A stretch of 64,000 nucleotides of DNA from a bacterium (GCA_028275345.1 JAPWUV010000010.1:120738-184737), one strand, 5' to 3'. Shown: positions 8,080 to 17,562, counted from the stretch's first letter. Notes: a model not told the origin generated them from the letters alone. Numbers and translations are program-made.

Positions 8080-9057
8080 TCATTCGACCTCCTGCGCCAC
8101 CGGGAGCTTTTCGGGAGATACCGCAGCTCGCCGACGGCTCACCCACCGCAGCCCTAAAAGAGCCGGCAGAGCGACGTTCAGTACGTAGAGGCACAGGGCG
8201 CCCGAAAGAGCCCCCGCTGGCGCAGCCCCCGCTTTGTGGTAGAGCAAGACCGCCGCCGTCTCCCGGACACCGATGTCCCCAATGGAAAGCGGGATAGCCG
8301 CTTTGGCCGCCAGCGTGGCCAAGCCGGCCCAAAGGCCTGGGATCCAGTGAACCGCCGAGAAGCTTCGCACCCCCACCGTAAACTCGAAAGCGAGGAACAG
8401 GGTGCAGGCGAGATTGGCCCCGACGAGGCGCAATGCCTGCCAGAAACCCAAGAGACCCGCAGCTTCTTCCAGTCCGCGCAACTGAAGGAATCTCCGTGCC
8501 AGCCATCGCCCGAGCTTCCGGAGAGCTCGGGGCGCCAGCAGCGCGCCGACCAACGCCAAGCCCACCACCGGCCACCAGCCCCTAGCCGCCGGCTCCAGGT
8601 TCAGCGACAACGCCCCGAGGTAACCCAGAGCCAACACGGTGCCCAACGCGTAGGTCCGGTCCAATAGAACCAATCCAGTTGCGACGGCAACATCCCTCCC
8701 CGGCAAGAACCAGGCGCGCCCCAACTCACCCACGCGGGCCGGTGTGGCAATGCCGAGGGAAAGACCTGCAGCGAGGGAGCTCAGAGCCTCCATGGTCGAG
8801 GCATCCGGCCAGGCGAATCGCAGGACCATCCTCCATTTCAACATCTGCAGGAGGAAGCTGATAGCCGCTAGTCCGACAAGCGAGAGCAAGCGGAAAGGCT
8901 GCCCGCCTCTCACGGCTCTCATAAGCTCCGCCGGGTGGACCCGCACCAGCACGTAGAGGATCAAGGCGCAGGCCAACACGGACCTGACCAGCGCTGTCCG
9001 GCGAATAGGTCGGGCGACAATCCGTCGACCGCGCTTGCACCGCCTCAGCCAAAACAT
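8080..9057 (-). CDS. Lysylphosphatidylglycerol-synthase-TM (UPF0104) family membrane protein
   Basis: Polytopic membrane protein of 325 residues with about seven to eight hydrophobic segments. It contains the UPF0104/LPG_synthase_TM signature in the third segment (SLGIATPARVGELGRA) and the C-terminal IPLSIGDIGVRETA motif. Members include the membrane half of MprF and archaeal AglD; most act in moving or modifying polar lipids or glycolipids. Substrate here is unknown. It is the first gene of a minus-strand unit with ispE. A paralogue lies at 38947-39966. Confidence 0.85.
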   Translation of the reverse strand: MFWLRRCKRGRRIVARPIRRTALVRSVLACALILYVLVRVHPAELMRAVRGGQPFRLLSLVGLAAISFLLQMLKWRMVLRFAWPDASTMEALSSLAAGLSLGIATPARVGELGRAWFLPGRDVAVATGLVLLDRTYALGTVLALGYLGALSLNLEPAARGWWPVVGLALVGALLAPRALRKLGRWLARRFLQLRGLEEAAGLLGFWQALRLVGANLACTLFLAFEFTVGVRSFSAVHWIPGLWAGLATLAAKAAIPLSIGDIGVRETAAVLLYHKAGAAPAGALSGALCLYVLNVALPALLGLRWVSRRRAAVSPEKLPVAQEVE

Positions 9058-9186
9058 CGCGGGGGAATCCCTCCTCTTGCTCTCCTCCCGGCTTCCGATC
9101 GAAGGTAGGCAGAGCAGTCTTTAGAAACAAGGGGAGGATGACATGCTCTCCTGCGGGCTCGGATCGGCGCTTTGCCGCGATTCGGT

Positions 9187-9214
9187 TTGATTTTTGGGGA
9201 CGGCTTGGTATCTT
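9187..9214 (+). promoter_or_regulatory. Candidate sigma70-type promoter for the LarA-like operon
   Basis: TTGATT (9187-9192), 16-nt spacer, TATCTT (9209-9214), 40 bp before the start codon at 9254. Both boxes deviate from consensus at two positions. Confidence 0.45.
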
Positions 9215-9253
9215 CGCCCCGGCAAGCATGCGAGGGATCTATCCGGAGGTCAG

Positions 9254-10522
9254 ATGCGCCTGGAGTTGCCGTACGGACGATCGCGCCTGCGGGCGAATCT
9301 CAGTAGCAACCTCAATGTGGAGGAGATATCTCCACCGCAGCTTGCCCCCGAAACCGACGCTGCCGAGCTCGTACGGCAAGCTTTGGCCCGACCCCTCGGG
9401 AGTCCAGCCCTCCAGGAGATCGTTCATCGTGGGGAGCGCACGACGATCGTCATTCCCGATGCGACCCGCGTGGCTGGTCAGGAGGTGTACCTGCCGATCC
9501 TTCTCGATCTCCTCAACGAGTGCGGCGTGTCCGACAGGGACATCACCGTGCTTGTCGCCTGCGGGAGCCATTCTCCGCCAAGTGCGGGGGAATTGCGTCT
9601 GCTCGTCGGGAAGGATGTGTATTCGCGCGTCCGCGTCATTGCCCACGACTGTCAGAACCCCGACGACAACGTCCATCTCGGTCACACGGAGCGCGGAACG
9701 CCGGTGACGCTCAACAAGGCGGTCGTGAAGGCAGAACGGCTAATCGTGACCGGTGCCGTCTGGTTCCATTACTTCGCTGGTTTCGGAGGTGGGCCGAAGC
9801 TGATCAACCCGGGTTGCGCTGCCTTGGAAACCATCCTGGAGAATCACAGCCTTACGCTCGATCCCAATGGCCTCGGACTTCACCCCGCCTGTCGGAGCGG
9901 CAATCTCGAGGACAATCCCGTCTACCTGGATCTCCTCGATTCCCTGAAGTTCGTGACGGTGGACTTCGCCCTTCAGACGGTGCTCGATCCGCAGCGCCAT
10001 CTGGTTGCCTGCTGGTCTGGCGACCTCCTGGCTTGTCATCGCGAAGCCGTGCGCTGGCTGCTCTCCCGCGCCACGGTGAGCATTCCGGCGCGGTTCCCCC
10101 TGGTCATTGCCAGCGCCGGGGGCCATCCGCACGACGTCAATCTCGTGCAGGCGCACAAAGGCCTCCTCAATGCCTGCCGCTTCCTCGAGCCCGGCGGCAC
10201 CTTGATCTTCGCAGCGGAGTGCAGCGGCGGGGCGGGCAGCTGGGGATTGGATCGCTGCCTGCAGTACTCCTCCCCGGAGGAGCTCTACCGGCAGCTGCGC
10301 AGGGAATTCATCCTCAACGGGAACACGGCCCTGTCCCTCCTCCTGCACGCCCGGGCCTACCGGGTGATCCTCGTAAGCAACCTGCCGCGGGAGTGGCTCG
10401 CGCGGCTGGGTCTTGAGCCGGCAAGCGGACTGGAAGAAGCCCTTCGACTCGCCTTCCAAGGCACACATCCCGAACGAGTAGGTATCTTGCAGGATGCAGC
10501 CCATGCAGTTCCGGTGGATTAG
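9254..10522 (+). CDS. LarA-family nickel-pincer enzyme (lactate racemase-like)
   Basis: A 422-residue DUF2088/LarA-fold protein, close in length to lactate racemase. LarA of Lactiplantibacillus uses His108 and His174 for hydride/proton transfer, tethers the nickel-pincer nucleotide cofactor through Lys184 and coordinates nickel with His200. This protein has His106, His172, Lys182 and His198, the same set offset by two. They fall in ACGSHSPP, FHYFAGFGGGPKLINPG and ILENHS. The N-terminal PDATR motif is also kept. ATG at 9254 follows GGAGGTCAG; upstream in-frame codons are rejected. Cofactor-making larB, larC and larE are not in the window. It overlaps the next gene by 29 bp. The substrate may be lactate or another 2-hydroxy acid; members of this family differ. 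Confidence 0.85.
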   Translation: MRLELPYGRSRLRANLSSNLNVEEISPPQLAPETDAAELVRQALARPLGSPALQEIVHRGERTTIVIPDATRVAGQEVYLPILLDLLNECGVSDRDITVLVACGSHSPPSAGELRLLVGKDVYSRVRVIAHDCQNPDDNVHLGHTERGTPVTLNKAVVKAERLIVTGAVWFHYFAGFGGGPKLINPGCAALETILENHSLTLDPNGLGLHPACRSGNLEDNPVYLDLLDSLKFVTVDFALQTVLDPQRHLVACWSGDLLACHREAVRWLLSRATVSIPARFPLVIASAGGHPHDVNLVQAHKGLLNACRFLEPGGTLIFAAECSGGAGSWGLDRCLQYSSPEELYRQLRREFILNGNTALSLLLHARAYRVILVSNLPREWLARLGLEPASGLEEALRLAFQGTHPERVGILQDAAHAVPVD

Positions 10523-11063
10523 GCTTGCCCTCCTCGCCGCCGCCCCCTGCATCGCGGGGTGCGCCGCCCTTCAGCCGGAGCCAAGATTCGCTCGCTCCGA
10601 GCCACCCCCCGAGAGGACCGTCCCATCGAGCCCCTCCAAGAGGCTACCCACTTGGCAAACCCGTCTGGCCCTGGAGCTGAGGCGATACCTTGGCTCTCCG
10701 TACGTCTGGGGCGGCACTTCCCCCGCAGGCGTGGACTGCTCCGGATTAGTGGTGGCGGTCTACGGAGCAGCCCTCGGTCTGGAGTTGCCACATAGCGTGG
10801 CGGAGCTTTACCGGGTCGGGAAACCGGTCGAAAGGCACGAGCTCAAGGTGGGTGACCTCGTGTTCTTCCGGTCACGCCCCGCCTCGCGAGAGCCCGATCA
10901 CGTGGGCGTGTACGTGGGGAGAGGACTGTTCGTCCATGCCTCCCCCTCGGAAGGGGTCACCGTCTCCGAATTGAGTCGACGCAGCTTTCAGGACGGCTGG
11001 GCCGGGGCGAGAAGACTCTCCATCGCCCCCGAAGGTCTCCCTGTCCCGGAGGGCGATCGGTGA
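10494..11063 (+). CDS. NlpC/P60 cell-wall peptidase, lipoprotein
   Basis: A 189-residue protein with an N-terminal lipoprotein signal (hydrophobic core LALLAAAPCIAGC, lipidated Cys23) and a C-terminal NlpC/P60 domain. The catalytic set is visible: Cys82 in GVDCSGL, His136 in PDHVGVYVG and His148 in VHASP. Family members cut D-Glu-diaminopimelate bonds in peptidoglycan stem peptides in the periplasm. It overlaps the LarA-like gene by 29 bp and the rRNA methyltransferase gene by 4 bp, so translation is probably coupled. ATG at 10503 is an alternative start. Confidence 0.9.
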   Translation: MQPMQFRWIRLALLAAAPCIAGCAALQPEPRFARSEPPPERTVPSSPSKRLPTWQTRLALELRRYLGSPYVWGGTSPAGVDCSGLVVAVYGAALGLELPHSVAELYRVGKPVERHELKVGDLVFFRSRPASREPDHVGVYVGRGLFVHASPSEGVTVSELSRRSFQDGWAGARRLSIAPEGLPVPEGDR

Positions 11064-12457
11064 GGAACGGACTCCCCCTCGGATCTACAGTGGAGCTCAA
11101 GATCGATGACCTCGCCTTCGGCGGACGAGGGATCGCCCGCCTCGATGGCCTTGTGGTCTTCGTGGACGGGGCGATCCCGGGCCAGCGTGTGCGCGCCGTG
11201 GTCCAGAAGAGAAAGCGCCAATACGCCGAAGCCGCCGCAACGGAGGTTCTCGAACGCTCGCCCTTCGAAGTCGAGCCTGTCTGCCCACACTTTGGCAGCT
11301 GTGGCGGCTGCAAACTGCAGAACATGGCCTACGAGAAGCAGGTCGAGTACAAGGTGCAGCAGATCAGGGACCTCTTGAAGCGCATCGGAGGGCTTGAGTC
11401 GCCGCCGGTGGAAGAGCCCCTCCTTTCGCCCGAGCCGTTTTTCTACCGGAACAAGATGGAGTTCTCCTTCTCCGACCGAGGATCTTCTCTTCCGAGCGAA
11501 CCGAGCCCTTCTCTGTTCCTCGGTCTCCATCGGCGAGGGAGCTTCGACGAGGTCGTCGACCTGCAAACCTGCTACTTGCAAGCTCCCGAAACGCAGGCAG
11601 TGCTGCAGATTGTGAGGGAGTTCGCCAGGACCAGCGGCCTTCCCGCCTATTCCAACCGCACGCACGAGGGTTTCTGGCGCTTCCTCGTATTGCGGCGAGG
11701 CGTCCGCACGGGCCAATGGATGGTGAACCTCGTCACTACGGAGCCGCGGGTCGAACTCCTATCGGCCCTTGTGCCGCAGCTCCTCCAAGCCCTTCCCGGC
11801 CTGCATTCCGTCGTGAACAACATCAACACTGGCAAGGGCGGGGTAGCCTTCGGGGAACGGGAGGAACTGGTGTGGGGGAAAACGACTATCGAGGAGAGGC
11901 TGGGGCCCTTTGTCTTCGAGATCTCCGCCAATTCTTTCTTTCAGACGAACACACTCCAGGCGGAGCGGCTCTACCAGAGGGTGCTGGAGTTCGCCGATCT
12001 GACGGGCCGCGAAAAGGTGTTCGACCTGTACTGCGGCACCGGGTCCATCTCGCTGTTCGTATCGAGGCAAGCGCGCGAGGTCATCGGAATCGAGTTGGTG
12101 GAAGACGCCGTCGCCGACGCCTGGAGGAACGCGGAACGGAACGGCGTGGGGAACTGTCGCTTCGTGGCCGGAGATGTGAGCGTTCTCCTCAGGGATCCTC
12201 AGGGCTTCATCCGGGAGCACGGAAAGCCCGACGTGCTCATCCTCGATCCGCCTCGGGATGGAGTACATCCGCGGGCACTGATACGCCTGCCCTCCCTCGG
12301 GGCCAAGCGCATCGTCTACGTGTCCTGCAATCCGGCCACCCAGGCACGGGACCTCGCCCACCTGGCCGGCTCCTACCGCGTGGAGCGCGTCTGCCCGGTA
12401 GACATGTTCCCCCACACTGCCCACATTGAGTCGGTAGCCCTGCTGGTAACTCGCTAA
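11060..12457 (+). CDS. rlmD: 23S rRNA (uracil-C5)-methyltransferase, RlmD/RumA family
   Basis: SAM-dependent m5U methyltransferase of 465 residues. Order: N-terminal TRAM domain (about 5-62), iron-sulfur cysteines Cys75, Cys81 and Cys84 in CPHFGSCGGC plus a later Cys in LQTCYLQ, then the Rossmann methyltransferase with FDLYCGTGSISLF, LILDPPRDG and the catalytic Cys in IVYVSCNPAT. The start is a GTG inside a GTGA overlap with the stop of the NlpC gene. Whether it modifies U1939, U747 or both cannot be read from sequence. Confidence 0.92.
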   Translation: MRNGLPLGSTVELKIDDLAFGGRGIARLDGLVVFVDGAIPGQRVRAVVQKRKRQYAEAAATEVLERSPFEVEPVCPHFGSCGGCKLQNMAYEKQVEYKVQQIRDLLKRIGGLESPPVEEPLLSPEPFFYRNKMEFSFSDRGSSLPSEPSPSLFLGLHRRGSFDEVVDLQTCYLQAPETQAVLQIVREFARTSGLPAYSNRTHEGFWRFLVLRRGVRTGQWMVNLVTTEPRVELLSALVPQLLQALPGLHSVVNNINTGKGGVAFGEREELVWGKTTIEERLGPFVFEISANSFFQTNTLQAERLYQRVLEFADLTGREKVFDLYCGTGSISLFVSRQAREVIGIELVEDAVADAWRNAERNGVGNCRFVAGDVSVLLRDPQGFIREHGKPDVLILDPPRDGVHPRALIRLPSLGAKRIVYVSCNPATQARDLAHLAGSYRVERVCPVDMFPHTAHIESVALLVTR

Positions 12458-12484
12458 CCCCTTGGGACGAACTCCACCCCGCAA

Positions 12485-13738
12485 TCAGAAAAACACCGTC
12501 AGGACGGCGTAGATCAACACGCAGGAAAGGGCCGCCACGGGCACGGTCAGGAGCCAGGAAAGCCCGATGCTCCACAACACATCCAAGTTCAGGGCGTCAA
12601 TGCCTCGAGCCAATCCCACCCCGATCACCGCACCCACGGCCGTGTGAGTGGTGGAGATGGGCATCCCAAACTTCGAGGCGAGCAGCACCGTCGTCGCCAC
12701 TGCCATGTCCACGGAGAAACCGCGGGTATTGGTGAGCACGGTGATCTTGCTACCCAGCGTGTTGATCACCTTGTAGCCCCAGGTTGCGATGCCCAGGCTG
12801 ATCCCGAAGCCCCCCAGGGCAAGAAGAGCCGGCGGCACCTCGACAAACCTTCCGACGCTCCCCTCGCGGAAGATCGTGTAGAACGTGGCCACCGGCCCCA
12901 CCGCATTGGCCACATCATTGGCCCCATGCGCGAAAGCCACATAACAGGAGGTCAAGACTTGCAAGCGCCGAAAGAGCATCTCCACATCCGCATAGCCACC
13001 CCGTCCAGCTCGCACCCGGAGGTAGAAATAGAGCGCCGAGAAAAGGGCCGACAACACACCGGCCACGAAACCCACGAAGATCGCCCTCCCCAGCGTCACC
13101 TCGACGCCGGTCCAACCGGACACCTTCTTGCCGAAGGGCGTTTTTGCCAGAAGGGAGGCAACGATGATCCACGCAGCGGCCATCACAAAAAAGGGCGCCA
13201 GCCGTTGGCCGCGCCCCACGGGATCGTCCGCGGAAAAGATGGAACGCACGATGATCTTGAAGATGAAGTAGGAAAGCATGGCCCCCATCATGGGGGAGAC
13301 GATCCAGCTAAGCACCACCTTGCCTACGGTACCCCAGACGACACCCCGCACGCCTCCAAGGAGAAAGCCGAACCCGACCATCGCCCCGACGATGGAGTGG
13401 GTGGTACTGACGGGCATCTCCTTCCACGTAGCCAGGAACACCCAAAGGCCTGCCGCCAAGACCGCGGACACGGAGCCCAGCATCAGCGTGCGCGGGTCAG
13501 AGAGCGCCTCGCTCTGGACCAGACCCACGGCGATGGTCTTCGTCACGTGACTGCCGACGAAAAAGGCCCCGGAAAACTCCAGAACCGCCGCAATCAGCAC
13601 CGCCTGCCTCAGAGAGATGGCCTTGGCGCCTACCGCCGTGGCCATCGAATTGGCCACGTCGTTGGCTCCGATATTCCACGCCATGTACAGGCCAGCCGCG
13701 ATGGCTGTTGCCAGAAGGGCCAGCCGCGAAAACTCCAT
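12485..13738 (-). CDS. pit: PiT-family inorganic phosphate transporter
   Basis: A 417-residue inner-membrane permease with the duplicated PiT signature: GANDVAN at residues 24-30 and again at 272-278, plus MPVSTTHS (109-115) and a matching MPISTTHT in the second half. About ten hydrophobic segments. Imports phosphate with H+ or Na+. It lies downstream of a DUF47 gene on the same strand, the standard partner arrangement, with a 166-bp gap and its own GGAGGGA ribosome binding site. Confidence 0.94.
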   Translation of the reverse strand: MEFSRLALLATAIAAGLYMAWNIGANDVANSMATAVGAKAISLRQAVLIAAVLEFSGAFFVGSHVTKTIAVGLVQSEALSDPRTLMLGSVSAVLAAGLWVFLATWKEMPVSTTHSIVGAMVGFGFLLGGVRGVVWGTVGKVVLSWIVSPMMGAMLSYFIFKIIVRSIFSADDPVGRGQRLAPFFVMAAAWIIVASLLAKTPFGKKVSGWTGVEVTLGRAIFVGFVAGVLSALFSALYFYLRVRAGRGGYADVEMLFRRLQVLTSCYVAFAHGANDVANAVGPVATFYTIFREGSVGRFVEVPPALLALGGFGISLGIATWGYKVINTLGSKITVLTNTRGFSVDMAVATTVLLASKFGMPISTTHTAVGAVIGVGLARGIDALNLDVLWSIGLSWLLTVPVAALSCVLIYAVLTVFF

Positions 13739-13904
13739 CGCTTCTCAATCCCTCCGTTGTTTGTTGATGCCCGGGCCCAACCCGAGCTCCCAACCACTTC
13801 CCAGGCGCTCCGAGCCGGAGGTGAAGCGCAACCTCCTTGCCCGAGCCAAAGCTCACCGGCTCTGGCGAAATCCAATCTCAGGGAGTCCAGGCGCCTGTCC
13901 CCCC

Positions 13905-14582
13905 TCACCCTTTGGACACCATCATGCGGATGAGATCCCCCAGGTTCTCGGCATGATCAGCGAGCGTATCGATCTGCTCGAAGACCTTCATCAGAAAGAT
14001 AGTGTTGAGAGGATCAGGCTTGGGTTCGACCTGGAACAACTTCTTGACCAGCTTCTGTTGCATCTTGTCCGTCTCCCACTCGATGATCCCCAGGTTGGCC
14101 ACCTTTTCCAGAACCTGCTCCACATCCGACTGTCCGAACCCGGAGATGAGGATGGTGCCGATGTCTCGCACTAGGCGTCCGGCGAGGCGGCATGCGTCCA
14201 CCGACCGCGCCGCAAAGGCCCGCAGATCCTCCTGCAAGGGCTCCGGAACCCGGATCGCCCGGATGGTCAGCACAACAGCCAGGTCTTCGACCGCGTCCGC
14301 GATGGCATCCTGCTCCTTAAGGTAGGTCAACAGATCCGCACGATCCACTGGAAGGAAAATGCTCTTGGGCAGGTGATCGCGGATTTCCCCCTTGACGATG
14401 TCAGCATCGTGCTCCAGTTTGAAAACCTGCTTGGCCATCTGCTCGAGCTCGTCAAATTCCCCCTGGATGAGCAGATCGATCATCCGCGGCACGAAGTCCA
14501 CACACTGCTGCACCCGATCCATGTGCTCGCCAATTCGACCGAAGGGCGATTGCCCAAACAGCCGCGTGAATACCGTGCGCAT
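13905..14582 (-). CDS. DUF47 (PhoU-like) phosphate-transport accessory protein
   Basis: A 225-residue all-helical protein starting MRTVFTRLFGQSPFGRIGEHM, the typical N terminus of DUF47 proteins, with repeated PhoU-like helical hairpins (EHDADIVKGEIRDHL, DRADLLTYLKEQDAIADAVED). DUF47 proteins are encoded beside PiT permeases and are thought to control them. ATG at 14582 follows GAGGTGAGGGAG; an in-frame extension to 14684 is rejected because it would start within a region lacking a ribosome binding site and is not family-like. Confidence 0.88.
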   Translation of the reverse strand: MRTVFTRLFGQSPFGRIGEHMDRVQQCVDFVPRMIDLLIQGEFDELEQMAKQVFKLEHDADIVKGEIRDHLPKSIFLPVDRADLLTYLKEQDAIADAVEDLAVVLTIRAIRVPEPLQEDLRAFAARSVDACRLAGRLVRDIGTILISGFGQSDVEQVLEKVANLGIIEWETDKMQQKLVKKLFQVEPKPDPLNTIFLMKVFEQIDTLADHAENLGDLIRMMVSKG

Positions 14583-14667
14583 CTCCCTCACCTCGAAGGC
14601 CGATTGTAGAAAGCTCCGAAACTGCCCACGCCCGCACTCCCCTATTGAGAGCAAGCGAGGTGTCGTT

Positions 14668-16695
14668 TCAGCGAACCAGGACAATCTTGCTATGGTATTC
14701 CCGCTGCTCGATCCGGAGGCGGACCAGGTACACGCCCGGGCTCACCGGTCGGCCGTCCTGATCCACGGCACGCCACTCAAACCCATGCCGCCCAGCGGGC
14801 ACGATCTGACCTTCCAAGAGTGAACAGATCAGGCGCCCGCGAACGTCGTAGACCTGAAGGGTAACCCGCGCTGCATCCGGCAGGTCGAACGAGATCCGCG
14901 TCCACTGTCGGAATGGATTGGGAAAGCAACCGCGCAGCGCAAACTCTTCCGGGGGCTCCAGCCACGGAGGACTGATCCGGTCCTGGCCCACAATGTAGCT
15001 GAAAAAGTCCGAAAAGACACGAGGAAAGCTCACCGCGCCCCGCGCGGAATCCACCGCCGTGAACCAGAATCTCACCTCCGTCCCCCGCGGAAAGGGGCCG
15101 ATCCGTGCGAGGTACTGATTGGAGGTGTCAGATGGAGTCATCATTACACTTTGCTCAGGCTCCCCTTTCACCCGATAATGCAGATGCAGGCTCCCCGGCA
15201 CGAATCCGTGCTTGGAAACGGCATAGGTTCGGATTTCGAGTCGCGAATCTCCCAGGATCCTGATGGAGGGCACGTTGCTGAACACGGGGCCGAAGTACAG
15301 GGCCGCCTCCACGGCGTCGACGATCCCCCACCCGTACAGCGTATCGGGATGGGAAGCCTGGCTCGCTGTCTGTCGCAGAGCCTCCCGCAGCTGAATTGGG
15401 CCTAGCTCCGGGTGGGCAGAAAGCACTAGCGCTGCAACTCCGGCCACCAGGGGGCAGGAGAAAGACGTCCCCTGTGCGAAGAGGTAACCGGAGCTTGTGC
15501 CCGGGGCCGCCACGTACACCCCCACGCCCTGGGCTACCACGTCCGGCTTGATGCGACCATCCGCCGTCGGCCCATGGGAGCTGAAACCTGCGATCAGCCC
15601 GTCCGGGCGGACCGCGCCTACGGCCACGACGCTGTCCCCGTCGGCCGGAGCGGTGACGATCCGCCAAACCCTGTTGCCCATATTCCCGGCGGAGGCGGCC
15701 ACGAAAACCCCCTTCTTCACCGCGAGATCCGCAGCCACGGTGACCACGGCCGTGTTCCCATCCATATCCGCCGGCGTGTACCAGTCGCTGTAGCCCAACG
15801 AGGTGGATACGATGTCCACCCCGTTCCGCTCCAGCCACTCCAAGCCTGCCACCCAGTAGTCCTCCTCGATCGGCTGCTCGAAGTCGTTCCCCTGCAGATC
15901 CGTCACTCGCTCCGTCTTGGCGAGGTAAAAGAACGCTCCAAACGCCGGTCCGATGAGGCTCCCGGGCTGGAAGCCCGCGATTACGGAGAAGGTCTCCGTG
16001 CCGTGGGCAGCTTGCCCGGGGTAGTCCTGTCCCGCCTGGTCCGAGGTTACGGGATCATTCCAAATGAAGTCCCACTCGCCGAGGACCATGGCCCTCTGGA
16101 GAGCTTGATGGCTCCTCCACTCGTAGCCGGCGTCCAACAGGCCGACGATGATCCCTCCGCCCTGAATGCCCCATGCGTGCAGCTCCGGCACGCGAAGCAT
16201 GGCCACCTGATTGTACGACAGACCGTAGTCGTACCGCAGCCCCTCGGGTCGAAGGGCAACCCGCGGAGCTTGCCACTCCTCCGTAGGTTCGCTCCGCAGC
16301 CAACGACGGACCGGCTGGATCCGCAGGACGAAAGGAAGCCGCTCGATCTCCGCCAGCGCGGACGAATCCGCTGCCACGCTCGCGGCGTTGAGCCAGCGCG
16401 AAACGACCACCACCCTGGCCCCCGCTTCTGCGAGGCGCTCCAGATACGGCTCCCAGAGCGGGAGATCCGAACCGTCCACCAGCTCTTCCGGAGGCAAAAC
16501 CTTGCTTCGCCGCAGCAGAGTCCTCTCCCCCAGCTCCTCCCGAACAGCCTCCACCGAGCGCTTCAGGAGACCCGGGGGGCCTTTGTCTCGAAAAAAGACC
16601 CAGTATCGGCCGCTTTCTCCGGGTGCGGACCAGCTGGCCGCAGCCGCCACCAGCCCAATCCCGAGGGTCAGCAGGAAACTTCGCCCCAGCTTCAT
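14668..16695 (-). CDS. Secreted subtilisin-like (S8) protease with C-terminal sorting domain
   Basis: A 675-residue exported protein. Signal peptide at residues 1-23 (LLTLGIGLVAAAASWSA). The S8 catalytic triad is visible: Asp in VGLLDAGYEW, His in AAHGTETFSVIAG, and Ser in GTSFSCPLVAG, with the oxyanion Asn in AASAGNMG. A C-terminal domain of about 80 residues (CFPNPFRQWTRISFDLP … GVYLVRLR … SKIVLVR) matches the FlgD-like/T9SS type A sorting domain. The ATG at 16695 overlaps the stop of the cyclophilin gene by 4 bp, so the two are translationally coupled, and the cyclophilin may help fold the protease. Confidence 0.92.
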   Translation of the reverse strand: MKLGRSFLLTLGIGLVAAAASWSAPGESGRYWVFFRDKGPPGLLKRSVEAVREELGERTLLRRSKVLPPEELVDGSDLPLWEPYLERLAEAGARVVVVSRWLNAASVAADSSALAEIERLPFVLRIQPVRRWLRSEPTEEWQAPRVALRPEGLRYDYGLSYNQVAMLRVPELHAWGIQGGGIIVGLLDAGYEWRSHQALQRAMVLGEWDFIWNDPVTSDQAGQDYPGQAAHGTETFSVIAGFQPGSLIGPAFGAFFYLAKTERVTDLQGNDFEQPIEEDYWVAGLEWLERNGVDIVSTSLGYSDWYTPADMDGNTAVVTVAADLAVKKGVFVAASAGNMGNRVWRIVTAPADGDSVVAVGAVRPDGLIAGFSSHGPTADGRIKPDVVAQGVGVYVAAPGTSSGYLFAQGTSFSCPLVAGVAALVLSAHPELGPIQLREALRQTASQASHPDTLYGWGIVDAVEAALYFGPVFSNVPSIRILGDSRLEIRTYAVSKHGFVPGSLHLHYRVKGEPEQSVMMTPSDTSNQYLARIGPFPRGTEVRFWFTAVDSARGAVSFPRVFSDFFSYIVGQDRISPPWLEPPEEFALRGCFPNPFRQWTRISFDLPDAARVTLQVYDVRGRLICSLLEGQIVPAGRHGFEWRAVDQDGRPVSPGVYLVRLRIEQREYHSKIVLVR

Positions 16696-17372
16696 CTTGT
16701 GATCATTCGAATGCGACGGATGTACACGGGCTTCACGGGCCGGCTCTTCTCCTGCATGCGCGGCTGCTGCGTCGTCTCCACTGCGGCGATCTTGTCCAGG
16801 ACCTCGAGGCCTTCCACCACCTTCCCAAACACGGTGTACTGCCCGTCCAGGAAGGGGAGTCGCTTGAGGCAGATGAAGAATTGTGTCCCCGCGCTGTTGG
16901 GATCCCTGCCGCGCGCCATGGACAGGATCCCCCTATCGTGCGGGATGTCGTTGAACTCGGCCGGAATACGATAGCCAGCGCTGCCCGTGCCGTCATTGCT
17001 GGGGTCGGCATCCCGGCTCAGGATGTCACCCCCTTGGATGACGAAGTCCTTCTGTACCCGGTGGAACAGGGTACAGTCGTAGAAACCGACATTCGCCAGC
17101 CGCTTGAAGTACTGCGTGTGCAGCGGAGCCTTATCCGGGAAAAACTGGACCACAAGATTCCCGAAATCCGTCTCAATCACCGCGAACTCGTTGGGGCGTA
17201 CCGGTTCGAGGGGCGCGGCATTGGCCTTGGCGATGATCTCCTCAATCTGGTTGCTCGTGAGCGTCTCACAGCGCGTCTCCGCCTTGCCGTTGCCGCCTTC
17301 CGATCCCTTTCCGCACCCGGATGCCGTCAGGAACAACGCTATCCCGGCTACGATCGCCCTTTCGATGCGCAT
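16692..17372 (-). CDS. Cyclophilin-type peptidyl-prolyl isomerase, lipoprotein
   Basis: A 226-residue protein with a lipoprotein signal (ALFLTASGC, lipidated Cys20), so it acts on the outer face of the inner membrane or in the outer membrane. The cyclophilin fold follows: FGNLVVQFFPDKAPLHTQYF, FYDCTLFHRVQKDFVIQGGD, SMARGRDPNSAGTQFFI and GQYTVFGKVVEGLEVLD. The catalytic Arg (FHRV) and the QFFI segment are kept. First gene of a two-gene unit with the S8 protease (ATGA overlap). Confidence 0.93.
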   Translation of the reverse strand: MRIERAIVAGIALFLTASGCGKGSEGGNGKAETRCETLTSNQIEEIIAKANAAPLEPVRPNEFAVIETDFGNLVVQFFPDKAPLHTQYFKRLANVGFYDCTLFHRVQKDFVIQGGDILSRDADPSNDGTGSAGYRIPAEFNDIPHDRGILSMARGRDPNSAGTQFFICLKRLPFLDGQYTVFGKVVEGLEVLDKIAAVETTQQPRMQEKSRPVKPVYIRRIRMITR

Positions 17373-17501
17373 GGCTCAACTCCCAGTCTCCAATCCGCCT
17401 TCACAGCCTGCTCCCCCATCGCTGGCCGAAGTTAGCCATCGAGCCGTACAAAAGCAAGCCGCTTCTCCCGGTGGATTCCGGGGACAAACCGCAGCAGCCA
17501 G

Positions 17502-17533
17502 GAACAAAAAACCGGGACCCCAAGGGTCCCGGT
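17502..17533 (-). terminator. Strong rho-independent terminator after the multiheme cytochrome gene
   Basis: Perfect 10-bp stem ACCGGGACCC (17511-17520) and GGGTCCCGGT (17524-17533) with a 3-nt loop, followed on the minus strand by TTTTTTGTTCC. It lies 30 bp after the stop codon. Confidence 0.93.
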
Positions 17534-17562
17534 CCGGCTCCACCCGCTTGAACAGCTGGGGG

